From positions 1 through 52,989 of the forward strand of contig JAJCXN010000016.1 in NCBI GenBank assembly GCA_029263415.1: a stretch of DNA of 52,989 nucleotides, in the 5' to 3' direction. Below, in pieces: positions 1-8,795 of this stretch (position 1 is the first letter of the stretch; every line of letters starts with the position of its first letter). The stretch is from Acidobacteriota bacterium (GTDB lineage Bacteria > Acidobacteriota > Thermoanaerobaculia > Multivoradales > Multivoraceae). Below the pieces are notes generated by a model that was not told the origin of the DNA, did no database searches, and worked only from the letters and a program-made list of their open reading frames with translations. Both the position numbers and the translations under genes were made by a program.

Positions 1-134
1 GCGTGAAGCCACTGCTATTCCAGCCATCCCTTGGAACAATTGACCTAGTGCGCGCCAAGAAACGCACGAAGTACCACCGAAGAGAGAATCGACCACCGTA
101 CGGAACTCCCAGAAGCGCCATTTCCGGACAGGAT

Positions 135-545
135 CTAGCTAGCCGGTTCCTCAACGAACCGACACAAGTACACCATCGCCAGTCCAATCACGATGATGCC
201 TGGGCCCTCGCCTAGCACCCAGTACAAAGGCATACCGGCATAAAGATCGATACCGATCAGCAGAGCGCCGAGCAGAGCATTGCTCCAGCCCATGAGCAGC
301 ACCATCGGCCGGTAGCGCTCCACGTCCACGCTTGCGAGCCATCCAAACAGCCCGCGCGCCCCATACATAGCGGCCAATGATCGCGTGAGGTAGTCCACGA
401 TCGGGATCGCGGGCAGAACGTCCAGGCCAAGCATCTCGTTGCTTGATGCCATGACACTGCGCGGCAGAAACACCGCTATCCAGGCGAGGGTCAAGAAGGC
501 TGCATCAAATCGCAGCAGGTAGACCAGTAGCTTTCGTCCTGTCAT
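135..545 (-). CDS. Small four-helix membrane protein, unknown function
   Basis: Reads as a 136-residue protein dominated by hydrophobic stretches (about residues 10-30, 45-62, 80-105, 110-130), consistent with four transmembrane helices and a short acidic tail (FVEEPAS). I recognise no family. It starts with ATG at 545, with a short gap to the ThuA-like gene upstream, and reads in the same direction. Function cannot be inferred; an inner-membrane location is likely. Codon use matches the neighbours, which supports a real gene. Confidence 0.6.
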   Translation of the reverse strand: MTGRKLLVYLLRFDAAFLTLAWIAVFLPRSVMASSNEMLGLDVLPAIPIVDYLTRSLAAMYGARGLFGWLASVDVERYRPMVLLMGWSNALLGALLIGIDLYAGMPLYWVLGEGPGIIVIGLAMVYLCRFVEEPAS

Positions 546-602
546 CGGTGAGTCTTTCCTGTAAGTGGTGATCTAGGCAGCGCGCATTCTACGCTTCGAG
601 CG

Positions 603-1532
603 TCATGGATGAGCAACACTCAAGTTGGGAGACGACTGAGTCGCTCCTTCACCGCCCGCCCACAGAATCGCATCGACCACCAGGCCCTGGAAGAGTGGAT
701 TCGTCCAGACATCTTCCCGGTGGCCCATGGCGTTGTAGTACACCCGACCCTCGCCGCGCTCCATCGTCCAGATCACGGGGTACGGATCTCCCCCGTAGAC
801 CTTGGGTAACGCATCTTTCTCCGCGCCCGCATCCAAGAGTGCGACTGCATGAATTCGGTCAGTGGCCAACTGCGAAAAGGCGTACCACTCGTCAACGACT
901 GCGGCGCCATCCTTCAAGCCCGCAGCAACCGGGTGGTCCGGATCGATCACCATCAGTTGACCAGCGAAGTTCCTCGGCCCATGCGCTCGAAACTGGGCAC
1001 CTAGCATTTCGACATAGGGGGTGACTGCATCGTCAGCCAGGCCAAGGTCGGTGTTCTTGAATGTGTCACTTGCCGAGTGGAAGGCAACAAACCCGCCACC
1101 CGCCTCGACCCACTTGATCAGATCGGTGACGCCATCTTTGCCCATCGCCCCCTCTCCATCGCCTCGAAAGATCCCTGCACCGGTCCCGCCTGACTTGGTC
1201 AGGTCGCCGGTGGTGTAGAAGATCACCACATCGACATCTTGGAGATCAGCGGCGTTGATCGATCCCGCATCTTTGGTAGCGCTGAGTCCAAACCCGTGCT
1301 GCTCGGCTAACTCTCCAAGTACCATTTCAACGCGACTAGGATCGCCCTCTGAACGCTTGATTACCGCATGCTCGTAGCCACTGGACTTGCTCAAGAAGAG
1401 CACGTCGAGTTGTTCTTCGGCCCTCGCCTCCGGCGCGAACACGCTGACTGAGCACAGCACCAGGAGTTTGCTGAGAAAGCCCCGCGGTACTCGTGCGGGG
1501 ATCTGAAGCTTCAGCCAAGGTGTCGCTGGCAT
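603..1532 (-). CDS. Exported ThuA-like domain protein
   Basis: The mature region matches the ThuA (trehalose-utilisation) glutamine-amidotransferase-like fold: an early beta strand (DVLFLSKSSGYEH), VVIFYTTGDL, the GGGFVAFHSASDT turn, a DPDHPVAAGL segment, DEWYAF, and a C-terminal YPVIWTMERGEGRVYYNAMGH block. Family members include sugar dehydrogenase/isomerase partners and many exported proteins of unknown role. I chose ATG 1532 because it gives a conventional signal peptide (basic start, hydrophobic core, cleavage near PEARAEE); an in-frame start at 1586 adds 18 residues before it. Probably periplasmic; substrate unknown. Confidence 0.8.
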   Translation of the reverse strand: MPATPWLKLQIPARVPRGFLSKLLVLCSVSVFAPEARAEEQLDVLFLSKSSGYEHAVIKRSEGDPSRVEMVLGELAEQHGFGLSATKDAGSINAADLQDVDVVIFYTTGDLTKSGGTGAGIFRGDGEGAMGKDGVTDLIKWVEAGGGFVAFHSASDTFKNTDLGLADDAVTPYVEMLGAQFRAHGPRNFAGQLMVIDPDHPVAAGLKDGAAVVDEWYAFSQLATDRIHAVALLDAGAEKDALPKVYGGDPYPVIWTMERGEGRVYYNAMGHREDVWTNPLFQGLVVDAILWAGGEGATQSSPNLSVAHP

Positions 1533-1790
1533 CGGCACTTCGCGCGAACAGGCTCTTAGGCAAGGTATCCAATTTCTCATCTGCATCGGTCCCCAATCGT
1601 CTCGAACTGCTCCTCAGTTGGCCCGCCAAACCTGGCACGCCCATACCCGCCACGCCAAACCCGGCGCGCCAACTCTATCGAGACCCTCAGAAGCCCCCTC
1701 TGGTCTTGGGGCCAGTCTGCTTTGCTACGCTGGAGCACCCCCCATCTTTCAGTGAATCGACGCTCACAACACCACCGAGGCAACCCTCCC

Positions 1791-2612
1791 GTGTACAGAA
1801 AGCAACTGGCCTTGGTCGGCTTGGCCCTGGTCCTGGTCCTGGTCGGTCTAGCAAGCCTCGCTTGTGAACCAGGGCGCCCCGACGCGAATCCCGAAGTCGC
1901 TGGCTCGCCCGAGAGCGATTACCCGAGCGCGGACCTGACCGAAGTCGAGAGCGACCTCAGCGTCACCTTCACCTACTCCATCCTCAACGTGGATGATGTC
2001 CCCGCTGTGGCGACCGCTCTCGAACAGTTCTCAGTGCCTGAAACCACCACCTACGCCCTATGGACCCCACGCGACCTCGCAGACGCAACACCCTTCGCTG
2101 GTCTGCTACCGAACCAATTGGCGTTCATGCTTGCCTGGCAGGACGACACCGACGCTGAAGCCGTGCTCAGCGAACGGCTCTCAGCGATCGACGGAATTCG
2201 GGACTTCGACACCACAACCTATGAATCCGTATACCTCTCCGACGAACTCAGGGTGCCCACAGCGGAGGGTTTCTACGTGCACCGAGACGAGTGGTATCGA
2301 CCAGAAGACGTGGCTCGAGCCGTGCAACTCAGCAAGGAAGCGTGGACTACTTTCGAGCCGACCTTCGGCGTGCGCATCACCGGGCTCTTCCGTGAGCGCC
2401 CGGACGCTCCTCGCGCTGGCCCGGCCATCGTTGCAAGCTTGTTGCGCATCGTCTGGTACCCAAGCGAAGCGGCTTGGCTCGACTCCCGCAACTTTCAGCG
2501 TGACCCGGCCTCACAGCGCCGCTTCGCCGAGCGCAGGACGATTCAAGTCGAAGGTTCAGGCATCGCGCTTGCCACCAATCGAGCTATGCCTGTCCCCGGG
2601 CCTGGTAACTAG
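1791..2612 (+). CDS. Lipoprotein with NIPSNAP-like segment, function unknown
   Basis: GTG at 1791 gives a clean lipoprotein signal: basic VYRKQ, a very hydrophobic LALVGLALVLVLVGL core, then lipobox LASLAC with the lipidated Cys about residue 24. An in-frame start at 1722 would bury this signal and is less likely. The C-terminal region (IVWYPSEAAWLDSRNF ... RFAERRTIQ ... GIALAT) resembles the tryptophan/arginine pattern of NIPSNAP-type dimeric alpha-beta barrels, but this is a pattern match only. It ends 6 bases before the peptidase gene start, so the two are probably cotranscribed and both membrane-anchored. Confidence 0.7.
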   Translation: MYRKQLALVGLALVLVLVGLASLACEPGRPDANPEVAGSPESDYPSADLTEVESDLSVTFTYSILNVDDVPAVATALEQFSVPETTTYALWTPRDLADATPFAGLLPNQLAFMLAWQDDTDAEAVLSERLSAIDGIRDFDTTTYESVYLSDELRVPTAEGFYVHRDEWYRPEDVARAVQLSKEAWTTFEPTFGVRITGLFRERPDAPRAGPAIVASLLRIVWYPSEAAWLDSRNFQRDPASQRRFAERRTIQVEGSGIALATNRAMPVPGPGN

Positions 2613-2618
2613 CAGCCT

Positions 2619-5222
2619 GTGGTGCGTCAACTCGCCCTTTTCTTGGTATTCGCAATCTTGACCCTCTCTTGTTCAGGTGAGCCGCCAGGTGACTTTGCGG
2701 GCACAGACGCGCTAGATGCGGGAGTCACCAGGACTCTGGCAGTGGCGCGGGCACACAGCATCACTGACGTGCACTACGACTATTCCCTTTCGATCCCGGC
2801 TGCACGAACCGCTGCGATCACCGGCCGCTTGAAGGCAAGCTTCGAACTGTCCAACACCAGCCAACCCCTGGTATTCGATTTCGCGCAACCGGAAGACCAC
2901 GTCAAGAGCGTCGCGGTCGCGGGCGAACCAACAGGGTTCGAGGTGATCAACCAACACATCGTGATCCCGCCGAGTTCTCTTCATGAGGGCGCCAACGTGG
3001 TTGAGATCGAGTTCATCGCCGGCGACGGATCACTGAACCGCAGCGATGACTATCTCTACACCCTGTTCGTGCCCGATCGAGCTCGCGTCGCTTTGCCTAT
3101 CTTTGACCAACCCGACTTGAAAGCACGTAACGACCTACACCTGGAAGTTCCAATCGATTGGCAGGCGGTCGCGGACGGCGCCCTGGTCGAACACAAAGCG
3201 AACGACGACAGTCACACTTTCCACTTTCGACAACGCGATCCGATCCCCACCTATCTGTTGGCGTTCGCCGCTGGCAAGTTCGAAGTAGAAACTGCACAAC
3301 GCGGTACTCGGCTCTATCGAATGCTGCACCGCGAGACTGACGCCGCGAAAGTCGCACGCAACCTCGACGCGATTTTTGATCTTCATCACGCCGCTCTGCA
3401 GTGGCTAGAGGACTACACCGGCATCGACTATCCGTTCGAGAAGTTCGACTTCGCCCTGATCCCGGACTTCCAGTACGGCGGCATGGAACACCCAGGGGCC
3501 ATCTTCTACCGAGACCGAAGCCTCTTCCTCGATGAACCGGCCAAGCAAAGCCAACTACTAGGACGCGCCAGCCTGATCGCACACGAGACCGCCCACATGT
3601 GGTTCGGCAACCTGGTCACCATGGAGTGGTTCAACGACGTTTGGATGAAGGAGGTCATGGCGAACTTCATGGCTGCCAAGATCGTCAACCCGACGTTTCC
3701 GAAGGTCAATCACGAGCTGCGTTTCTTACTTGCGCACTACCCCAGCGCCTACCGAGTCGATCGAACGCCAGGAGCCAACCCGATTCGGCAAGAGCTCTTG
3801 AACCTCAACGAGGCCGGTTCGCTCTATGGCGCGATCATCTACCAGAAGGCGCCGATCGTCATGCAGCACCTCGAGTTGTTGCTCGGCAAAGACCTCTTCC
3901 AGCAAGGGATTCGCGAGTACCTCGACGCCAACCGCTACGGCAACGCAACCTGGACCGACCTCATCACGGTGATGGACGCGAAGACCAAGGTCAATCTCGA
4001 AGCGTGGAGTGAGACCTGGGTCAACGAGGCTGGGCGTCCGACTGTCAAGCCTCGAATAGAGGTCAAGGACGGCGTCATCGTCGCGCTCAACATCGAACAG
4101 TCGGATCCCCAAGACCAAGGTCGACTCTGGACACAACCGCTACAGCTCCTGCTCGGAAACTCTGGATCTGCTGATCGTTGGTTGAGCATCGATTTGGACC
4201 GCGAGACTGTCGCGGTGGGTGAAGCAGTGGCACAACCCGCGCCAGACTTCCTTCTACTCAACGGCAAGGGCATCGGCTACGGCAATTTCGCGCTGGACCC
4301 GGCAAGCCGCGACTACCTGCTGCAAAACCTACCGACCATCCCCGACGCTCGCACTCGAGCGATCGCCTGGTTGGCACTGCAAGACGCAATGCTGTCGAAC
4401 CAGGTCACACCCTCCAACATGCTTGACCTAGCGATGCGGGCCCTGACAACGGAAAGTGACGAACTCAACAGCCAGCTTCTCCTCGACAGCACCAGCGACA
4501 TTTTCTGGCGCTACCTAACAGAGGAACAACGTATCGCACGGGCGCCTCAGGTCGAAGGCCAACTCTGGTCACTGGTGGAATCGGCAACCAAGGCCAGCCT
4601 CAAGTCGTCGCTTTTCAGCGCCTACCGAAACGTCGCTTTGAGCACCGACGCACTAGACCGGCTACACCGGCTTTGGCAACAAACAGACACGATTCCCGAC
4701 CTCCCGCTTTCAGAAACAGACATGACCGACCTCGCCCAAAGCTTGGCCTTGCGCGGAATCGCGAGCGCCGAAGACGTGCTCGACCAACAGTTCGGCCGCA
4801 TCACCAACGCCGACCGACAGGCGCGATTCACATTCGCCCGCCCTGCGCTATCCGCTGACCCTCTCGTTCGCGAGCGCTTCTTCAACAGCCTGAAAGAGGC
4901 CAAAGAGCGCGAACAAGAACGCTGGGTGCTCCAGGCGCTTCGCTTCTTGCATCACCCACTGCGAGCCGAGAGTTCGCGACACCTGATCCTGCCCAGCCTC
5001 AAGATGCTCGAAGAGGTTCAACGCACTGGCGACATCTTCTTTCCCTTAGGTTGGCTCGCAGCCACGCTCAGCGGTCATAGCTCCGTCGACGCGGCGCGTA
5101 TCGTCCGCGACTTTCTCGACCAAGCGACCGAGCTGCCGCCGAGGCTACGCGGCAAGTTGCTGCAAGCAGCGGATCCACTGCTTCGGGCGGCCGAGCTTAG
5201 AAGCGGCAGCGTAGCGCGCTAG
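2619..5222 (+). CDS. M1-family zinc aminopeptidase, lipoprotein
   Basis: An 867-residue M1 metallopeptidase (aminopeptidase N/LTA4 hydrolase family) that removes N-terminal residues from peptides. It shows the exopeptidase motif as GGMEH (residues 287-291, replacing the usual GxMEN) and the zinc site HETAH (322-326) followed 18 residues later by the third ligand E345 in WFNDVWMKE. The C-terminal half is the expected helical domain. The start is GTG 2619, immediately followed by a second GTG; the N-terminus LALFLVFAILTLSC is a lipoprotein signal, so the enzyme is probably periplasmic and anchored, unlike cytosolic PepN. It follows the preceding lipoprotein gene by 6 bases. Confidence 0.93.
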   Translation: MVRQLALFLVFAILTLSCSGEPPGDFAGTDALDAGVTRTLAVARAHSITDVHYDYSLSIPAARTAAITGRLKASFELSNTSQPLVFDFAQPEDHVKSVAVAGEPTGFEVINQHIVIPPSSLHEGANVVEIEFIAGDGSLNRSDDYLYTLFVPDRARVALPIFDQPDLKARNDLHLEVPIDWQAVADGALVEHKANDDSHTFHFRQRDPIPTYLLAFAAGKFEVETAQRGTRLYRMLHRETDAAKVARNLDAIFDLHHAALQWLEDYTGIDYPFEKFDFALIPDFQYGGMEHPGAIFYRDRSLFLDEPAKQSQLLGRASLIAHETAHMWFGNLVTMEWFNDVWMKEVMANFMAAKIVNPTFPKVNHELRFLLAHYPSAYRVDRTPGANPIRQELLNLNEAGSLYGAIIYQKAPIVMQHLELLLGKDLFQQGIREYLDANRYGNATWTDLITVMDAKTKVNLEAWSETWVNEAGRPTVKPRIEVKDGVIVALNIEQSDPQDQGRLWTQPLQLLLGNSGSADRWLSIDLDRETVAVGEAVAQPAPDFLLLNGKGIGYGNFALDPASRDYLLQNLPTIPDARTRAIAWLALQDAMLSNQVTPSNMLDLAMRALTTESDELNSQLLLDSTSDIFWRYLTEEQRIARAPQVEGQLWSLVESATKASLKSSLFSAYRNVALSTDALDRLHRLWQQTDTIPDLPLSETDMTDLAQSLALRGIASAEDVLDQQFGRITNADRQARFTFARPALSADPLVRERFFNSLKEAKEREQERWVLQALRFLHHPLRAESSRHLILPSLKMLEEVQRTGDIFFPLGWLAATLSGHSSVDAARIVRDFLDQATELPPRLRGKLLQAADPLLRAAELRSGSVAR

Positions 5223-5303
5223 GTCGAAAGCGAAGCGCTTCCCTGTACCCTTAGTTCCTTGTTCCAGAGCATGCGGCGACTGCCGAGGTGCTCAGGAGAT
5301 CTT

Positions 5304-5894
5304 CTAGTCCTCGACAAAGCTGTAGCGGCTTTGCCGGATGTGAACCCCCTGTGCCTCGCGTTCGCCAGCAATGCGGCAGCCGTACGTCGCAGAGCAATGG
5401 CGACAGGCGATTGAGAGAACGTGTTCATCGTAGTGGCGTTCAAGCTCCTCAAAATCGATGTACGCGGTCAGTTGCAGGCGACCTTCTTCCTCAAGGCGTT
5501 CAAGCTTGGGCAGGAGTTCAAGAAAGCTCTGCTCCGTTTCTACAGTGTGCCGCCGATCGCCGCGGCTCGTTCGGTGTCGTAGCAAGAAGCAACAGACATC
5601 ACAGTCCTGGTATGTGGCATTCGGATCCAGCGAAACCTGAACGGCAAATAGAGTGCCGTCGATCATCGTGGCTTCAACTAGTACTTTGGTGCCGATGTAC
5701 GAACCGGGTGCTCTATTCGTCGCAAACCGCGTCGCAGGAGCTGACTGTTCCGAATCGTTCAGATCGACGCCAAAAACGTACTTGCCCGAAACGGTCTTGA
5801 ACCGATACTCCCACGCTTGGCCATTCGCCAGTTTGGTTTCGTCAACATTGCGACCCAGATAGACGGCCTCTTCCACATCCTTCTCCTCGGTCAT
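5304..5894 (-). CDS. Uncharacterised protein with paired CxxC motifs
   Basis: A 196-residue soluble protein starting with ATG 5894. The first half is beta-rich (YLGRNVDETKLANGQAWEYRF...GKYVFGVDLND). The second half carries CDVCC near residue 117 and CRHC near 165, a spacing that could form a zinc ribbon or metal site. I recognise no family. It is convergent with the M1 peptidase gene and stands alone. A cytoplasmic nucleic-acid- or protein-binding role is possible but is not shown by the sequence. Confidence 0.6.
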   Translation of the reverse strand: MTEEKDVEEAVYLGRNVDETKLANGQAWEYRFKTVSGKYVFGVDLNDSEQSAPATRFATNRAPGSYIGTKVLVEATMIDGTLFAVQVSLDPNATYQDCDVCCFLLRHRTSRGDRRHTVETEQSFLELLPKLERLEEEGRLQLTAYIDFEELERHYDEHVLSIACRHCSATYGCRIAGEREAQGVHIRQSRYSFVED

Positions 5895-6026
5895 CGACAG
5901 TAGCGCACCGGATGCTGAACCAGCGGTGCCGCGATTTCGGGTTTGTCGTAGTCAAGACTAAGCCTTCTTTGGTGCCCGTGCCTCAAGATGTAGCCAAAGC
6001 GAGAACCTGGGCACCTCTAACTGACG

Positions 6027-6055
6027 CACGTCGATCTGAGACACGTCGATCTGAG
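6027..6055. repeat. Two 14-bp direct repeats in intergenic space
   Basis: CACGTCGATCTGAG occurs at 6027-6040 and again at 6042-6055, separated by a single A, so the period is 15 bp. It lies in the 254-bp gap between the CxxC protein gene and the first PPK2 gene. It could be a slippage duplication or two binding half-sites; nothing decides between these. Confidence 0.6.
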
Positions 6056-6149
6056 GCGATCGTATTGGGTTTGTGATCGGTGTCTTCGAGGGTAGACCGG
6101 GTGTTCCCACCTTTCTACAGAGCTGCGCGGCTCGGACACCAGTCGGCAA

Positions 6150-7055
6150 CTAGGACGATCTGAGCGTCGACATGAGGCTGTCTTCCATCAACTTCAGCTC
6201 ATCGATTCCTGAAACGACGATTTCCGGATCGACCTCAAACATCTCACTCGGACCTTTGCCTTCATAGTCGATGTTGGCCAGCACATGCTTGACGCAATTG
6301 AGGCGTGCCAACCTCTTGGTGTCGGATCGCACAACGGTCCAAGGTGCAATCGTTCGATTGGTCTCGGACAGCATCTGGAACTTCTTCACGGTGTACTGGT
6401 CCCACAACTCTTGGGCGCGCTCGTCCACCGGCGATGTCTTGTACTGCTTCAAGAGGTCGGTCTTGCGTGACACAAAGCGGCTTTGCTGTTCCTTCTTCGA
6501 CACTGAAAAGTAGAACTTGAAGAGCTTGATGCCATCCTTCACCAGCATCTGCTCGAACAGCGGCACGTCCTTAATGAATCGTTTGTTCTCCTCGTCTGTA
6601 CAGAAGCCCATGACCGGTTCGACCATGGCCCGGTTGTACCAGCTGCGATCGAAGAACACGATCTCGCCGGCCGCGGGAAGGTGAGCGATGTAGCGCTGGA
6701 AGAACCACTGTGTGCGTTCTCTATCGCTCGGTTTCTCAAGTGCTACGACCCGCGCCCCACGGGGATTCAAGCGTTCGGTAAATCGCTTGATGGTGCCTCC
6801 CTTACCTGCTGCATCTCGACCTTCGAACAACAGCACCATTCGCGAGCCGTTCTGGCGCACTTGGGACTGCATCTTTGCCAGCTCGATCTGGAGGTCGTGC
6901 AGCTGTTGCTCGTAGTCAAGAGTGGCCGATTTGACCCAGACTTGGCGGCGGCCTTTGCCTTTCGTCTTGCCAGCACTCTTGCGAGCCCTATGTTCCTTGA
7001 GCTTGGGCCGCTTGGCCGTTTCTGCAGACTGCTTCGAAGTCTTCACACTGGTCAC
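6150..7055 (-). CDS. Polyphosphate kinase 2 family protein (copy A)
   Basis: PPK2 uses inorganic polyphosphate to phosphorylate nucleotides (or the reverse). Walker A is EGRDAAGKGG (about residues 78-87) and the Walker B/lid region is EIVFFDRSWYNRA (about 131-143, Asp136), both diagnostic of PPK2. At 301 residues it has a one-domain (class I-like) length. The first 45 residues are highly basic (KRPKLKEHRARKSAGKTKGKGRRQ), which could bind polyphosphate. The start is GTG 7055. The gene lies 35 bases downstream of a paralogue in the same orientation, implying a two-gene operon. Whether it favours ADP, GDP or AMP cannot be read from sequence alone. Confidence 0.92.
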   Translation of the reverse strand: MTSVKTSKQSAETAKRPKLKEHRARKSAGKTKGKGRRQVWVKSATLDYEQQLHDLQIELAKMQSQVRQNGSRMVLLFEGRDAAGKGGTIKRFTERLNPRGARVVALEKPSDRERTQWFFQRYIAHLPAAGEIVFFDRSWYNRAMVEPVMGFCTDEENKRFIKDVPLFEQMLVKDGIKLFKFYFSVSKKEQQSRFVSRKTDLLKQYKTSPVDERAQELWDQYTVKKFQMLSETNRTIAPWTVVRSDTKRLARLNCVKHVLANIDYEGKGPSEMFEVDPEIVVSGIDELKLMEDSLMSTLRSS

Positions 7056-7090
7056 TTCTGCACTGTCATGTTCGTGACTCCGAGGCGGGC

Positions 7091-8062
7091 TCAGCTGGTA
7101 AATTTTCCATACTTGCGCTTTTGCTTCTTCATTAGTTCGAGCTCGACATCACCTGGAATGACCACCTCCGGATCTGGCGAGAAATCCAGCGACCGACTCC
7201 GTCCGGTGTACTTGATCTGACGAAGGATCAGTTTGATGGTCTCGAGGCGAGCCCTGTGTTTGTTGTCTGAGCGGATCACGAACCAAGGGGTCTCAGGGGT
7301 ATGGGTCTTCTTGAGCAGCTGATACTTCATCTTGGTGAATTCGTCCCACAGCTCTTGCGCTTGCAGATCCACCTCACTCAGTTTCCACTGGCGCAATGGA
7401 TCATTCTTGCGCCGCTCAAAGCGACGTTCTTGCTCATTCTTCGAGACCGAGAAATAGAGCTTGATCAAAGAGGTCTTGCCGTCGGAAATGATGCGGTCCT
7501 CGTATCCCACGACTTGCTTCATGAAGCGTTTGTACTGCGAGGGTGTACAGAAGCCCATCGCCGGCTCAACCATTGCTCGGTTGTACCAGCTGCGGTCGAA
7601 GAGAACGATCTCGCCAGCGTGCGGAAACTGTTCAATGTAACGCTTCATGTGGAGTTCGGTGCGCTGCTCATCGGTCGGCTTGCCGAGCGCGACCACACGG
7701 TAGTGCTTCTCGTTCATGTAGCGCGTCACGCGTCGGATGGTGCCGCCCTTGCCTGACGCATCTCGACCATCGAAAAGGACGATCGCCTTCTTCTTAGTAC
7801 GCTCATTGTGCTGCTGAAGCTTGATCAACTCCGCCTGAAAGGGCTTAAGGCTCGCGGACTCGAAGTACTTGCCAAGCGCTGCCTCAACGAGTTCTTTTCG
7901 CTCCTTCTTTTTGATGCCGCGTCGTGCGGTATTGATCTGCTCAAGCAGCGTCGCTGTCTCATCGCTCTGTTCCAGCCGCTCGACCACAGCCCGGATTCGC
8001 GACGAGGCGCCTTTCGCCTTGCCTTCTCCAGCTTGGTTCAAAACTGCTTCATTGGCACTCAA
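7091..8062 (-). CDS. Polyphosphate kinase 2 family protein (copy B)
   Basis: Paralogue of the downstream PPK2 gene, with the same diagnostic motifs: DGRDASGKGGTI (Walker A, about residue 98 onward) and EIVLFDRSWYNRA (Asp about 156). It carries an extra helical N-terminal segment (RIRAVVERLEQSDETATLLEQINTA...). I prefer TTG 8062, which follows GAGG at good spacing; an in-frame GTG at 8137 would add 25 poorly charged residues without a clear ribosome site. The pair probably arose by duplication and has diverged considerably outside the motifs, so the two may differ in nucleotide preference. Confidence 0.88.
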   Translation of the reverse strand: MSANEAVLNQAGEGKAKGASSRIRAVVERLEQSDETATLLEQINTARRGIKKKERKELVEAALGKYFESASLKPFQAELIKLQQHNERTKKKAIVLFDGRDASGKGGTIRRVTRYMNEKHYRVVALGKPTDEQRTELHMKRYIEQFPHAGEIVLFDRSWYNRAMVEPAMGFCTPSQYKRFMKQVVGYEDRIISDGKTSLIKLYFSVSKNEQERRFERRKNDPLRQWKLSEVDLQAQELWDEFTKMKYQLLKKTHTPETPWFVIRSDNKHRARLETIKLILRQIKYTGRSRSLDFSPDPEVVIPGDVELELMKKQKRKYGKFTS

Positions 8063-8137
8063 TGTACGGACCTCACAGATCGAACGTAGGGATACGGGAA
8101 CGCTGATGACGATACTTAGCGGGCGCTCGGCGAGCAC

Positions 8138-8795
8138 GTCGAAGGGGCAGCATCAAAACGGGTTGAAGTTCATAGCTGGAGTGCGCTCCTTAGGTGTCGA
8201 GTAGCTACCGCCAAGCAGGACCGCAGGGGAGTTTCCAGTCGGCAAGCCTCGAAGGATATCTTCGGGCTGCAGTTTCTCTACCCTAGGAGATACCGAAGTG
8301 GAATCGCGCATTTCCACATGTGCAACCCTTGGCCATGGTGGGTGGAGCGCTTGGTGCCTCACAGGAGAAGGTGTCGAGGGCGTGTTTGGATAATGCGGGA
8401 CAGACACCCCGCGGTCGCAGAAACCGCTCGGCCGGTTCTCTACTGCTGGCTAGTTTGCTTCTTGTCTTGTTCTTCATCTCTGACGATGCAGCCGAACTGC
8501 CCGTAGCTCCGCGCATGATCGGCCACCTAGAGCACTAGCCGGAACGATGAGGGCCTTCACTTGCAACTCGTAGACGGGCTTCACGAGGTCCGGCTCCGGA
8601 CCCCAGTTCTGTTGCTGTTCGCCATGTTGCCGATCGGGGCGATAGCCCTTCGCTATGGCACATTGGGTACGATCCAGGTCGATCATCGACCAAGTGAAAT
8701 CAGGTGCCATAGCTAGCCCTTGCAACTGCGCTGACCTCAGCATTCGGTTGCATTGTCGGCAGCGTCCTCGGCGATCGATTCGGAGTGTTCCGTGG
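8138..8795. other. Gene-poor gap, possible gene remnants
   Basis: About 650 bp with no convincing gene. A plus-strand frame ending at 8538 contains a hydrophobic run (SLLLASLLLVLFFIS, then DDAAELP), and a minus-strand frame at 8474-8743 encodes 89 residues, but neither has a recognisable domain or ribosome site. It may be decayed coding sequence. It also holds the upstream region of the PPK2 operon. Confidence 0.4.

Noticed and set aside
1-134. Gene at the left edge
   Set aside because: A frame from position 3 gives 70 residues without any family features, overlapping the membrane-protein gene on the other strand; a short tail ending at TGA near position 41 cannot be judged without upstream sequence.
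8474-8743. 89-residue minus-strand frame in the gap after PPK2
   Set aside because: No ribosome site, no recognisable family and atypical composition; kept only as a possible remnant under the gap entry.
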